DNA of 64,000 nucleotides from Allolobophora icterica (GCA_963556255.1 OY744616.1:33531827-33595826); one strand, 5' to 3'; shown: positions 50,023-61,927, counted from the stretch's first letter. Notes: a model not told the origin generated them from the sequence alone. Numbers and translations are program-made.

Positions 50023-50086
50023 TCATACCAGGTTATTTGTTGCTAAAATGCTAAGATTGGTCATTTACAAAAATTCAGGCCTAATT

Positions 50087-51615
50087 TGAGTCATTTTCCG
50101 GTAACATTCACTAATTGAAGAAGCAAAAAACATTTTTCTGCAAATTACATTGATTTTTGTTTGGAGGAAATCTTGACTATTTCTATTTCACAAATATATA
50201 TTTGGTTTTACACTAATATGTAAAATTATGAAGTTTGTAGCATACAAAAAATAGCCCTACTAAAATATTTGTCTACTTCGTTACTCCTCGTTACCAAACA
50301 CAAATGAGCTATGTATATATAGTAGACATTTTTCTGTTGCGTAGTTTGACATGCCATATGTTTTTAGTACTAATATTTATAAAATAAATATAAAAGAAAT
50401 TACAATACAAAAAATTATTTAATTCCATCACATTTTTAATTTTATAAAGACATTCCACTCCGGTACGGAAATAGAAATAGGGTACCTAATCAATGTAAGT
50501 TGAATGTATTTTTTTGGGCCAAATAACAAAATGAAAATCACTTGAGCCAATCATTCCCAGTGATCAAATGAACAGAAAACATTAAAATATTTGTGATTTT
50601 GTCTTTAAAATTTGCTCATAACATCAAGATAACATAAAAAAATTACCATACATTAAGTCCGCTGCGTTTAACCTGTCGAGAATTGAGCACAGAATGTTAC
50701 AAGTGAACTTTAAAAAAACAGTCTGCCGAAACAAAAATGTATTTAAAATGTCATATATTGTTAAATAAATTGTATTAGAAATGATAATTTAAGTAGACGA
50801 CTTATCCTGAGAGTGGGATAAATTTTAGTACCTCAAGGGTAACATTTATGGTAACTGAGTGGACAGTTAACGGAGTGGACAAATTGTGTATCGGCACGGT
50901 AAATATCATATTATCTCTCATGCGTTAACATCAATCGTCGGTACACTCATTATATACTTTATAAACGTTCTATTACAAATATTATTTTAAATTAAATTTA
51001 TTCATAATCATTGCAAAAATGCAGTAACGGAGTGGATGTATAATAAAAAAATCACATTAGGTACAAAATAAATAAAAAAATTAGTAAGACATTTGTCTTA
51101 GCATTCAGATCCTGTATTATAACATACCTACTTACATAGATCTTCACAGAAGAGATGTGTTAAGTTGCGAGACCAAAGAAATGAAAGGGTTGTGAGATAC
51201 GAGATAATTTCTACATTTTAACGGAGCGAACATAATTTCCGGGGACAAGTTAAAATATATTTTTTATATTATACTGAAGATCCGGTTCACCAAGTTGTAT
51301 TTAGACACATACAATTATATTTAATTTAAAAGAAACACACATTTTTTGGCTTAATGCAAATCAGTTTTGAAATTGTAAACGAAAGCAATGAGTACTATAG
51401 CCTAGGGACGGTAACGGAGTGGAACATTTTAAATTCAAAATAAATTTTAATAAAGTATTTTATTGCTTCGAATTACTTTCAAAGGTCTTAAATTGTTGAT
51501 TGATCAATAACGTTTTAATCTAATCACTTAGCATGATCAGACTAGGTATTGTTTTCTGAGAAATGACCGGGGACAGCCGTATTTCCAATTTAGCCAAATA
51601 CCGGAAAATGACTCA
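50087..51615. mobile_element. Possible non-autonomous element with 17-bp inverted ends
   Basis: TGAGTCATTTTCCGGTA at 50087-50103 is exactly reverse-complemented at 51599-51615. The 1.5-kb interior is AT-rich and has no coding potential. It carries a recurring TAACGGAGTGGA motif (50868, 51024, 51220 variant, 51410, and inverted near 50453). Target duplication not clear, so the call is tentative. Confidence 0.5.
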
Positions 51616-52127
51616 TTTATGATGTCTATATCCTCATAAAATAGACTCTGATAAGAATGCACTAATTTCTTTTCATTTCAAATATTTTCAATGGCATTCC
51701 ATGTACCGTATACAGAAATCGGGGTAACTTTGTGTCGTTTTACCCTAGGACCGTCAATCTGTCTGTCTGAATGAAACTTAGTTGTTTATGTTTGAATTTA
51801 TGCTTCAAATTATTTATTTTAAGTCTTTTGGCAGTGACAATCCCAGTTTCATACTGTCTTCATCATCAAAAGGACCGCTAATTTTCTTACCAAAAGTGCT
51901 GTACAATGAATGTTTCGAATGTAGGCCCTACAAAATGTCTAAAGTCATAAATCCAACACAAAACCTAATCTAGGAAAAAGAATATTAGTATCGTTTTCGT
52001 TCTAGTAATTCAACTAAATTTACAATTTTCTCTTCGATGCATTCCAAATTGTGCCTGAGATTGTTAAAATCTCCAATATAGGCTGTCTTTTAGAAACTCT
52101 GCATGAAGTAAATAAAACAGTCGCTAC

Positions 52128-53248
52128 CTTTTCTGTTGTTGTACACGACAACCTCTCCAACTGAATTTTCATCACCGCTTGTCAAAAGCTGTCTGGTGTT
52201 TAATGAGTGAATGTCTATGTCATAGGTGCAAAGGTCGTTGTCCAACCGCATTGTGTGTAGTTCGGCTGCTCTTTTCTTTAGCATGCTGGCTAGACGTGTG
52301 ACGTCAGCTGGCGTTGCTTTTGTCATTACTTCCTGGCTGTATTTCTTGAAGCTATCCATCATCACCAGAAGATCTTGTATTTCGTTTCCCGCAATCTCGA
52401 ACTCTTTAAGTTTCACTCTTCTCACTGATGCCAAGTCGTCAAGAATCTGCTTACCGTGAGCTTCTGCGAGATCACTCATCTCCTTCATCATATCTTTTGC
52501 CAGCACTTCCTTGTTCTTGATCAGTTGAAGAAACTGTTCTTTTTTCGTCGCCAGCTTTTTCTCTTCCGACAAACACTTCTCGATGTGTCCGGAAACCTTT
52601 TGTGACGTCTCCCTGCAGTTGCTCCAGAAACTCTTCGGCAACTTTTGCGACGTTGCTGCACTTGTGCGAACTGTGGCACTCGACGTAGCACGACATGCAG
52701 ATGGATTTCTCGCAGTCGGAACAGAAGAACTTGACAATTTCATCCTGGTGAGCTTCGCAGTAGGTTGGACTGATCTTCAGAAGCTCATCTGGTTGTTTCT
52801 TGCCGAATTCCACCACCAGGTGACACCTGTTGTGTCTCAGTCTGTTGTGAACACGAAAGCACTTCCTACACAGACTTTGGCGACAGTCAAAACAGTATAC
52901 GGTGGCAATTTCCAGTGATAGGTTCTCCACCTCGTCGTCGTCGTCCTCTTCATTTTGGCCGCTGCATGCATCACAGGAAGCGTTCTCGTTTGGCTTACGA
53001 GCTACTTTGTTCACGTCGATCAGCTTGAGAATGAAGAAGTTAACCGGCAGATCTGAAAACGGGATATCAAACTTTGCCCTGCAGAGTGGACAAGCCAATC
53101 CTCCTTCGTCGCTCTTCTTGGTTTCTCCGTAAGCCTCTAAACATTTGAGACAAAATGTATGCACGCAGGGTAAGACTCGAGGATCGACGAACGGCTCCGT
53201 GCATATGGAACACTCCGTTATGGCGTTAATCTCTTTCGATAAAGACAT
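52128..53248 (-). CDS. TRIM protein exon 1: RING, two B-boxes, coiled coil (frameshift)
   Basis: ATG at 53248 (MSLSKEINAITECSICTEPF). The RING C3HC4 finger spans residues ~13-60 (CSIC, CVHTFCLKC, CPLC). A B-box1-like region (CDAC ... VYCFDCRQSLCRKC) contains an acidic insert. B-box2 is TYCEAHQDEIVKFFCSDC with HSSHKC. The frame then shifts: after LEQLQGDVTK one extra base at GG (52596-52597, + strand CC) is needed to reach the long downstream frame encoding the coiled coil (HIEKCLSEEKKLATKKEQFL). That second frame ends at a donor AAAG|GTAGCG (52127) in phase with exon 2, so it is the genuine one. Expected role: cytoplasmic E3 ubiquitin ligase, dimerising through the coiled coil. The shift may be a sequencing error, a real mutation or recoding. 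Confidence 0.9.
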
Positions 53249-53272
53249 CGTAACTAATTTAGGAATCTTCAC

Positions 53273-54114
53273 TTCGTATGCGACTTCAACGACTTGAATG
53301 AATCGGTGTCTAACAAAATCTTTTTCGTTGCCGGTTATAGAACCTGCCCTAGTAGTTTGGACCTTTCGAACCCCTTGAGCCTATGCTGATTTTCGAAACA
53401 TTCAGGTAACACCATCCAGCTGCCTAGCTATAGGCTAACTCAAATAGGCCTGCTGGCTAACGGAAATTTCCAGTTTCAGAAACCAGATCTCACTATCATT
53501 TTGACTTGGAGCTGAAAATGCTTAAGCCATTTCAGGAAATGCTTGCTGAAATTGGCTATGTAGTTTTTAGTTTAGGCCTACGCATATACATATCCTTATA
53601 TCCACAGCAGTTAATAGCCTTTTCATATGATTAAATAGACCTATGTTTCCAGAAAAGTGAAACTCAGCGAGTGGCCTGATTGCATCAGAACCACTGCTTT
53701 GGCCTAAAGGCGACTACGTGCTTCCTAATTAATATCCGTCTGTACATGTAGCTACTTGATTTATGCTGTTGGATGAGATTGAAGTAACCAGTACTAAATA
53801 TGCTTGCTATCGTTTAAACAAACAGACACGTTCAAGCATGAGCTGCTAAGCTGCAAATATCAGAACATGCACCTGCACGCAGGTTTGGTCACGATTTGTT
53901 GAAGTGTTGACAATTAAGGCTGGGGATGTAACCGCTTTGAAGCTGATGCGGTCCCAAAAACCAGCTTTCGAATAGCGTCCCCAGGTCTTAAACGTAGTTC
54001 AGGTGTGGCGTTCGGCTCGCCCTCTGGCGACCACGCGCCCTGTTGTAAGGCATCGGCTGACTGGCCAAAACGTGCGGGATTTGAACCCGGGACCATGTGG
54101 GGCTTATTTCTTAC
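53273..54114. other. Upstream region of TRIM gene
   Basis: Probably contains the TRIM promoter and 5' UTR on the minus strand; no TATA box is obvious. A tRNA-like B box on the minus strand (GGTTCAAATCCCGCA, + coordinates 54073-54087) suggests a SINE fragment covering about 53930-54110. Confidence 0.4.
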
Positions 54115-54396
54115 CTCAACACCACTTGTGTCGAGCACTATATAACTTTCTGGTACCAAGGATATTTCCTGACATATGTCTGCGTGTGTTAAAGGTCCTT
54201 CTGCCCTTACAACAGTATTTTCGGCCGGAAAGTTCCCGCCTAAACAACCAACTTCCCGCGCTAACTGAAACATGCTTGTTCCTAGTTGCGACATGCAACT
54301 TTCTAATTTGTCCTGGCGCAAGATAAATCCCCTCATTATTTCACACAATTCCACCACTTCGCCTGATAAAATGGCAGCTGACTTTGCTGTCATCAT
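54115..54396 (-). CDS. Candidate first coding exon of an unknown gene
   Basis: Minus-strand frame from ATG at 54396 (MMTAKSAAILSGEVVELCEI), ending at a consensus donor GAG|GTAAGA after DTSGVE. The helical, cysteine-containing N-terminus matches no family I know. Beyond the donor the frame runs into SINE-like sequence. No partner exon was found, so this may be a lone first exon, an alternative 5' exon of TRIM, or chance. Confidence 0.35.
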
Positions 54397-55384
54397 TTTA
54401 TTTAAGCTTCAAAATGAATTAGATATATATTGAAATTTACAGGAATTAAATTCTATTATTAGGCCCTACTAATAATTGTCAATGTTCTTAAATCCGTTAA
54501 TGCAGAAATGAAACTTCACACTTGGGTCATAATTGTCAAACGGATACATAGGCAAATATACAAAACCGATGTCTGATTTGTTTTATCGGAGTAAATCCTT
54601 AATTAACTTATTTATACATTATTCATGATCCGCTAGTAGAGCTGTATATATCTCTTACATATGGCCACATAAAAATATCAATCCACCGATCGATACCAAA
54701 ATGCCTTCGAAACAACTGGAATCGATACTCAACCTTCAATACCGAAAGGTTCGATGATTTACGATTATCTCCCGATCAATCGTACAACTTCGATTTGTCA
54801 AATAATCGTTTCAGACCCAGATCAGCGCATTGAACGATTAAGTTTCACCAACACGTCCAACAGCGACGAAAACAACACAGAAAAGGCGCGTAGCATGCCA
54901 GGCCTCGCTGTTTTATAGACAGTTCACTTGGCGCCAAATATCCCCGGGCATTTCTGACCAATGAGAAACCTCCATTCTGTCAGGTGCATACAGAAATCTG
55001 CCGCGCTAGTCTAGAATTGGTAGTCTATTAACAGACTTAATGAGATGCAATAATATGTTAATTACTCTGTGTGCGTGGCCGCATTTATGTTGCTCTAACC
55101 ATTCGTTCAAACAGACATTATGTAAATTGACGTTCGTCACACCGGTAGCCCGCTTTCGTGACACCTTCTAGATGCAAACTTAGGAAAGTGATCTGATGTA
55201 GACATATATCTTAGTAATAAATCCTAAATCATCGTCGTGACCAAGTCGTGACCACAGGTAACTAGACAATTACTGCATAATATAGGCCTACATGTGCGCG
55301 TTCAGCTAGAGCCTGTGACAGTTCCCGCGACTTCGCTTAAAAATTTCGAGATTACGCTATCACAAAGAAGATTTTGATTGCATC
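54397..55384. other. Intergenic, no gene seen
   Basis: Unique-looking AT-rich sequence. Around 55318-55345 is a CCCGCGACTTCGCTTAAAAA...GAGATTACG fragment of the dispersed repeat also found near 43215, 59545 and 59970. Confidence 0.4.
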
Positions 55385-55625
55385 GTATGATCACGCGCGA
55401 TAGTGTTTAGCGTGCTGGACTGTCAACCGAGAAGTCGGTGGTTCAAATCCCGCCAGAGCAGAAAATCTGCTGCATCTGCGCCCCTAGCAAACTCAGATAT
55501 AATGAGTACATTGACCGCACACTGTCAATGGGAAGATCAGACAGCGAGGGAGAGAACTGCATGGCCACCCGTCCTCACATGCCGAGGCTAAGAAAGATGA
55601 AGTCGCTAACACTTAATACCCGATT
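55385..55625 (+). mobile_element. tRNA-derived SINE, copy 2
   Basis: A-box-like AGTGTTTAGCGTGCTGG, B box GGTTCAAATCC, then the same body as copy 1 (ATAATGAGTACATTGACCG, GGCTAAGAAAG...GTCGCTAACACTT). A CTTCTT/ATCATC/GTCGTC-rich tail follows to about 55700. Confidence 0.85.
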
Positions 55626-56278
55626 GAGTGCTTTTCTTCTTTTTCTCCATCATCTTCTTCTTCATCATCATCATCGTCGTCGTCGTCGTCTCCTTCTTCT
55701 TAGTAATTTATCTCAAATGATTTAGATTGCTTATGACAGGTAAGAACATTCTAGAACGCAAATAATCTTAATTCATTCTTAGTTCAGGTTTAAAATAACA
55801 TAATTATACGCAATTATGGCACTCTGGCCTTCGCTCTTGTTGTACTTACTTAAAATACGTTTATTTAACGACGCCGTCATATCAAAGATGATTGACGTCA
55901 TTACACAATAACATATGTACAGGTACATAATATATCACGTTTGGGGTCCAAGACAGGTTAAGCTGACGGCCGGCTGCCAACCAAGAAAACCCCCGTAGGG
56001 GGAAAGTGGTGGTAGGATTTTCCCATGCACGGTCAGCTCTTGTTGTAGCGTTTCTAAGTCCTTATACCGAGACTGGATCTGGCCACAGGCGGGCGTTCAT
56101 TGGTGGCATGCACAGTGGGCTTAAAGCCCCTTCCTTAAATGATGACCGCTCATAATTATAAGTTTTAATCATCAACGTTTGTCTGGTCGTGTGTAACCTT
56201 GTAAATGAGCCAGCCGAGTCCTTATAGCGGGTCTAAGTAATCCTTTTCGGCTGACTCATTGACCTGCATCAATGCTGT

Positions 56279-56563
56279 CATGGGCGGCGATCCCGGGGGG
56301 TCGAGGGGACAAGACCCCCACCTTTTAGAGTGGGGGACACACCATACATTTGTCCCCCCAAATTTTGAAGAATCACCAAAAAGTCATCAAATTTTATCGC
56401 TCGTGAGCGGGAAATTTGTTTTTCAGAATGAATTTTATCGCGCGTGAACGCGAACAAATTTTTTGACCTCTTTTTTGACCAGTTCAGGTCAAAACTCTTT
56501 TTGTGACCAGATCATTTCTAAAGTGTTGTTCCCCCCACCTGTCAAACAAGATCGCCGTCACTG
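56279..56563. mobile_element. hAT-type MITE, 285 bp, perfect 8-bp TSD
   Basis: Left end CATGGGCGGCGATCCCGGGG, right end CAAGATCGCCGTCACTG, flanked by AATGCTGT at 56271-56278 and 56564-56571. C/G-rich ends around an AT-rich core. Confidence 0.88.
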
Positions 56564-57067
56564 AATGCTGTGCTTAAGTTACAGTTCGTTTGTATTTGAC
56601 ATAGGCCCTAGCCCCTAGGCCAACTTCTTTTACAATTCTTATAATGTTAGTGATGATATAATTATGTAGGCTTATGTCGATAAACGAACCGAATCGAAGA
56701 AATTAGTCGATCACTCTAGCACCAGTAAATGTAGGCCTACAGTACGATTTTATATAGCGAACATATGGTCTTGACCCTGCTCATTTTTCAGTGAATTGAT
56801 CGGGTGATAGCCTATTCCTCACCACCGCTGCACGTTTGAATAGGCTCCACGAAGTCCACGCCATTTAAGGTCCCTGTGTAGCCTACGGACCGTGCTAGCC
56901 CGAGATTTAAATCTCTAAAATAAGCCACCTTCGGGAAGCGAACTACGATCCGCATGCTCTCTGCTAAAAGCCTAAAACAAAGGAGTAGCCTATGGAATGC
57001 AGCCTGCTAGTCGGCCCGCATTGTGCCGCTGGTGGCGACGGCTGGCTCGCTATCGGTCTTATATATA

Positions 57068-58006
57068 CAGTCTTGTTGTCAAGACCTTAAACCTCGAGAC
57101 CAAGACCAAGACTTTGAACCTCGAGACCAAGACCAAGACCAAGACTTTGAACCTCGAGACCAAGACCAAGACTTTGAACCTCGAGACCAAGACCAGGACC
57201 AAGACTTTGAACCTCAAGACCAAGACCGAGACCAAGACCCAAAAAATCACATTCAGCCCAAGACTTCTTTTCCTTAAAAAAATTGTCAAGGTGGACTACT
57301 CGCTATTTTAATGAAAACGTGAGTCTTTAAGTTTATTCAGGCAATTAACTTTAAATGCACACTGCAGAGAATTCCGAATTCGAATTTACAAAAGTCCTTC
57401 ATGCAAAATGTTATTCCAAATGCCTTTTGTATTTTATAAAACCAATTCGCTCAGAATTTTCTGACCAAGACGTGTCTCGTGGGCCTCATAAAAATTCCGC
57501 CATGTGAAAAAATACGTTCTACAGGTGCTGAAGTCGCTAGCACACACATGTAGCTTCTCAAGCACTGGATGTAAATGTACAAATCGTGAGCGTTTTTGAA
57601 ATCCTCTCATGGTTTATCAGACCGTCTGGCTTCAGAAAAAGTCTCGGCAGGGCTTCCAGACAGAGCACAGCTTAGCTGCTGCTGCCGATGGGTTTTCCTG
57701 ACCAATAAGACTTGCATCCGTCCGTAGTTATTTGTCGTAGGCTATGATGCAAGCAGGCTTGGATAAGTTTTTAAATTCTTAAGTTTTGTTAAATGACTGT
57801 TCATTTTGACAGCCGCTCTTGGTCTTGGTCTTGCGAGACCAAGACCAAGACTTTGAACCTCAAGAACAAGACCAAGACCTAGACTTTGAACCTCAAGACC
57901 AAGACCAAGACTTTTGGTCTCAAGACCAAGACCAAGACCAAGACTTTTAAAAACGAACTCGAGTGCACTCGAGACCAAGACCTTGGTCTCGAGGACAACA
58001 AGTCTG
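57068..58006 (-). mobile_element. hAT element with minisatellite arms and transposase remnant
   Basis: Left end CAGTCTTGTTGTC and right end GACAACAAGTCTG are inverted repeats. Both arms (57075-57245 and 57815-57990) are arrays of GACCAAGACCAAGACTTTGA-like units. The flanks share CTTATATA (57058-57065, and 58007-58014). The minus-strand core contains CVLATSAPVERIFSHGGIFM (about 57450-57545), the hAT C-terminal signature, followed by a stop. Its ends match the 221-bp element at 18176-18396 in opposite orientation. Confidence 0.88.
57450..57545 (-). pseudogene. hAT transposase C-terminal remnant
   Basis: Minus-strand ATSAPVERIFSHGGIFMRPT followed by a stop, with the homologous frame continuing by frameshift as KILSELVL. 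The VERxFSxxGxxxxxxR pattern is the conserved hAT dimerisation motif. Upstream catalytic sequence is absent. Confidence 0.82.
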
Positions 58007-58243
58007 CTTATATACATATATGTAGCCTACTGCCTACACCCAGCGAACGTGTCTTTCGGAGGGGTATTTTATAGCCTATTACGCGTGCGTGCTCTTGTTA
58101 TAATTGTGTTGTTGCTGGGACAAGGCACTTCCGTCGCGCTACGCACGGTTAGCCCTTGTTATAGGCCTAGCTGTGTGAAAAATAATTTTTATTGATAACA
58201 TCGAAATGTTTTGAATTCCCAGTTTTCTTCAGTAGACTGACTT

Positions 58244-59165
58244 AAGTAAGTAAGTAAGTAAGTATATCCTTTATTAATCCAACTGCTAACCGCATTTTGG
58301 TTTACACAGTCATGTATATCACGTCCAGGTTAAAGTACTAAGGCCTATATTCCGGTGAAAATCATCCTAATTACGAAAGATTTACGAGCTAGACTGTCAG
58401 CAGTCGGGAGAACCCGATTATGAACACGGGGTCGCAAAGTATAACCAGTATGCTTAACAGGAGGTAACAGCACATGAAGCACATGTACACGTAGGACATG
58501 TAAGGACGGCCGTGAAAAGTTTAGAATCAGCAGTACGGATCAATTGTTCGAATCTAGGGTAGTCCACAGGAAGATAACCAGCTTTAATCAGTCTCCTAAA
58601 TATTGCCTGTAGTCTCTCACGTCCCCTCTGCCCCACATGTAGGCTATAACCCCCACCAAGCGGACGCAGCGTACGTCATCCTCGCCACTGTGGTAGCTGT
58701 CACCACATCGTACATTGAGGGGCCAAGTAGTCCATGAGTAGTCAGGATCCGTAATGCATACATTGATTGTCTTGCACCAGTGCATAGATTGTCAACATGC
58801 ACATCAAAGCAGAAGTCATCGGAGAGCGTGACACCCAAGATCTTCATGATTCTGACTCTGGTAAGACCAGAAATCTCCATCGGCTGGTTTTCATTCAGTT
58901 TTCTTCTCGGCTTACGGACAACCATTTCCTGGGTCTTTGCTTGGTTAAGCTTCAGATTACATCTCGCAGCCCAGATCTCGATGTGCCTGATTTCCGAGTT
59001 TATCAGGTTGCTATTGGCAGCAGGAACCAGAAGATATAATAGGTATCGTCAGCGTAGGCCCTACTTGAGTATCCGGTTAGTTGGATGTTTAGGTTTAAGT
59101 TTGGATATTGCTGTTAAGAACAGTATCGGACCAGTTCCTGATCCCTGGACAATACTGCACTTAGA
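58244..59165 (-). pseudogene. CR1-like LINE RT 3' fragment with CTTA tail
   Basis: On the minus strand: a YADDTYY RT catalytic motif (about 59046-59060), then LKLNQAKTQEMVVRKPRR, KILGVTLSDDFCFDVHVDNL, ARMTYAASAWW and the C-terminal GRERLQAIFRRLIKAGYLP. These blocks are in three frames with stops. The 3' end (58244-58300) terminates in CTTA units, a usual CR1/L2-group tail. 5'-truncated and dead. Confidence 0.85.
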
Positions 59166-59182
59166 CTTTCTGGATGTTCTCT

Positions 59183-59799
59183 CAGTGATGGGCACTAAAC
59201 TATTTTTTAGTTAAATTAAAACTATTTTCCAACTAAATAAATAGTTTAACTAAAGTTGGCAACTGATTTTGGAAATTAGTTAACTAAACTAAAACAGTAT
59301 AGTTACACTTTTTCCAACTTTTTTCCAACTTTTTACGGCAAGCATTTTCACAATAACAGAGGTTAACTGCATGAACTGTAATAATGCAGAGCGTCAATGA
59401 CAATACTTTTAAACTATGCAAAGTGTACTCTTATAGCATACAGTTACAGCTAGGCGTACTGTAATTAAGTAGTGTATGAATTTGAAAGCACAGGCTGCTA
59501 ATGCTAAAACTACGCAGTGTTAAAGTGTTAAAGTGTTCAATGTTCATAAGCTGGTTCCCGCGATTTCACTTGTTTGGGCGCTGTAGAAATCCGGAGATTA
59601 CGATTACGATTGTGAAAAAATAGTTGCATTTTGCTGATTTTTAAGTTAAACTTTTTAGTTAGCAACTAGAAAATTTTAGTTAAACTATGGTTTTAACTAA
59701 ACTATTTTTTTAGTTAAACTTCATCCTTAACTAAAAAAATTTAGTTAAACTAAAAGTTAGCAACTTTTTAGTTAACTAGGCCTATATTGCCCATCACTG
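59183..59799. mobile_element. hAT-like MITE, TAGTTAAACTA-rich, ~617 bp
   Basis: Starts CAGTGATGGGCACTAAACTA, ends TATATTGCCCATCACTG. Inner sequence is rich in TTTAGTTAAACTA units in both directions. Target duplication not clear (TGTTCTCT on the left; a TACTCTCT lies 8 bp beyond the right end). Confidence 0.78.
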
Positions 59800-60440
59800 T
59801 AGGCCTATACTCTCTGCAGCTTCATTTTCGATGCGCCAATCGACTGATGCCTTGTTCATTAAGCACTGGCACCTTGAAACTTGCTAATTAATAAATAATT
59901 ATTATAATAGCAAATATGTAGGCCCTAATTCTAACTCAACGTCATGTTAAAAATGTCTCGTGAATAGGCTGATGCCCCGCGCCTGGCCTTCGATTGGCGC
60001 TTTAAAAGTTTGGAGATTACGATTAGCTAGGAACCTGTTTGACGTCGTGCTTTTCATTGTAGGCCTACGCCCAAATACATTCTGTTAAAACTGTTAAAAT
60101 TATTATTAGTAGAAGCAGTATTCATTTAATTTGTCGTAATCCTAAACTATGAAACTCTAAAGCGCTGCTTCAGATGAGATAATAGCTAAATGAAGGTTAG
60201 AAGCTTAATCTAGAGCGCTGCGTCATGTCAGACGGGTTGTAAAATGATACCGTACGAACGTTGGCCAACACTGGGTCAATGCATGTCAGGATTTAGAAAC
60301 TTATTAGTAGTAGCAGTTTTCATTGTAGGTTATTTGCTATTAAATCCAAACCGGACGCTGCAAGCCATAATTCTTGCTATCTTTTCTGTCGACATTTCAA
60401 TGCGACTGCATTTGCGCATGTGCGGGCGTTGATGGTTGTC
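59800..60440. other. Spacer and probable malectin promoter region
   Basis: Contains a dispersed repeat ending GGAGATTACGATTAGC (59960-60030). The 200 bp before the malectin ATG lack a TATA box. Confidence 0.45.
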
Positions 60441-60448
60441 ACTTCCGG
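60441..60448 (+). promoter_or_regulatory. ETS-type site near malectin start
   Basis: ACTTCCGG lies just before the candidate start codons. ETS-like sites near the transcription start are common in TATA-less housekeeping promoters. Inference only. Confidence 0.35.
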
Positions 60449-60452
60449 GTTA

Positions 60453-60837
60453 ATGGAGCGGCATGTTGTGATGGCCGTCGATAAAATCCGACGTTTTCTG
60501 GTGCCCGAGGTTCTCGCCCTCGTCCTCCTGCACATATGCAGCCTCTTTCGACCACTCGAGGCGCTGGGTGAGGTCGTATTTGCGGTTAACTGCGGAGGTT
60601 CAGCTCACGTCGACGTGTACGGCATTCACTACCACAAGGACAACCTTAATGTTGGATTCGCCTCGGATCATGGGAAAAACCTCGCAATTCGCCGGGTCCC
60701 TCAGCAGGATCAGATCCTCTACCAAACGGAGAGATATCACACGGGCGATTTTGCCTACAACGTCCAGATTAAGTCCGAGGGAGATTATGTCCTGGTTTTG
60801 AAATTCAGCGAAGTCTGGTTCACCGAACCCAACCAAA
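60453..60837 (+). CDS. Malectin exon 1
   Basis: Malectin is an ER-membrane lectin that binds di-glucosylated N-glycans and works in glycoprotein quality control with the oligosaccharyltransferase. Candidate starts are ATG 60453 (MERHVV) and 60471 (MAVDKIRRF); either gives a signal segment [18 protein letters not shown]. The lectin domain follows: [52 protein letters not shown]. The aromatic and acidic residues of the malectin fold are well kept. The exon ends NQK|GTTAGC, and phase 0 joins to exon 2. A weak donor, but the next exon continues the known malectin sequence exactly. Confidence 0.93.
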
Positions 60838-60960
60838 AAGTTAGCCTCGAAAAGTATTAGATCTGACAAGTAATTTAAAACAAGGAATTTTGTTGGCGCC
60901 CCATGCAGCATCATGTAAAAAGTGTACAGCAGGTGGCGAAAGCGGCATTTCCTGATTCCA

Positions 60961-61046
60961 GGGGTCATCTGCAAATGAAATAAAAGACTGATCAATGTAG
61001 CTTCCATGGGTCATCTGCAAATGAAAAAGACTGATGTAGCTTCCGA
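60961..61046. repeat. Tandem duplication in malectin intron 1
   Basis: GGTCATCTGCAAATGAAA...GACTGAT...GTAGCTTCC occurs twice in direct succession (about 60962-61005 and 61010-61045), the second copy with short deletions. Confidence 0.8.
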
Positions 61047-61376
61047 GTGTAAACAGTTGTTCTGAAGCATTCAGTGTGAAAAATTAAACTCCGATTTACA
61101 TGAAACGGAATAACAAGTGTGAATTGACACTGACTATTTTCTTTTATTGTGGAATGGTAGCATGCGTCCCCATTATCGATTTCGGAATCATTAGAATCAG
61201 AAATTCTTTTGCAATATGCTGAGAAAATTTAACCAATTTTATATAATTTTACTTGCTAAAATTGTATTATTTTATTTTATGATAAATAGTCTCAATGGGA
61301 TGTAGTATTTCATGTTTTAAGCTCCAAGTAAGAGCACGAGCTGAATTTACAAACATTTAAGTCACATTCTTTCAGT

Positions 61377-61751
61377 TAAACCGTAGTTTACATTGCTAAA
61401 TCAATACTGCATGCACATCGTAGTTTGCATTGCTAAATTCTTTCAGGTTAGGTCTTTTGTCATTCTGATAACAATGCATTATGACTGGAATTGGTTATCT
61501 AGATGGTACGTTAATTTTTCCGCCATTTGAACTTATGAACCATCTGTACAATGTACATGTGTAGCTGACGTTAACTATGACTGAAGCCTGAGCCATTTTC
61601 TCGAGCACCATGTTTGTGAAATGCAAGTCCTGAACAAAATTATAACGGCACGCCAGACATCAAGCGTGACAGAACTGTGTTGTTGAGCAACGTAAACTAC
61701 AGGATTGAAAACCTGGTATTAATTTAGCAATGCAAACTACGGTTTAACAAT
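61377..61751. mobile_element. MITE with 27-bp terminal inverted repeats, ~375 bp
   Basis: GTTAAACCGTAGTTTACATT... at the left is matched in reverse complement at 61725-61751 with one mismatch. A third partial copy, CGTAGTTTGCATTGCTAAAT, lies at about 61420-61440. No coding sequence; lies in malectin intron 1. Confidence 0.78.
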
Positions 61752-61927
61752 TCATTCTTGTATGCTTGTTTATTCAATACTGTTAGTGATTTTAACAATT
61801 ATTATTAAATTCGTTAATCTCGTTATTGTGTTGCCACTTCTTTATGTGTCACTGGATGCTATCTTAGGATCTCTTTTCTAAAAATCTGCTATTAAAATGT
61901 GTTTGTTTAATGTTTAGCTACACTGCA

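Noticed and set aside
49778..50054. Arg/Glu/Thr- or Ser/Leu-rich open frames
   Set aside because: CT/CTGT microsatellite artefacts on both strands.
60600..61007. Minus-strand 135-codon frame opposite malectin exon 1
   Set aside because: Antisense shadow of a well-supported plus-strand malectin exon.
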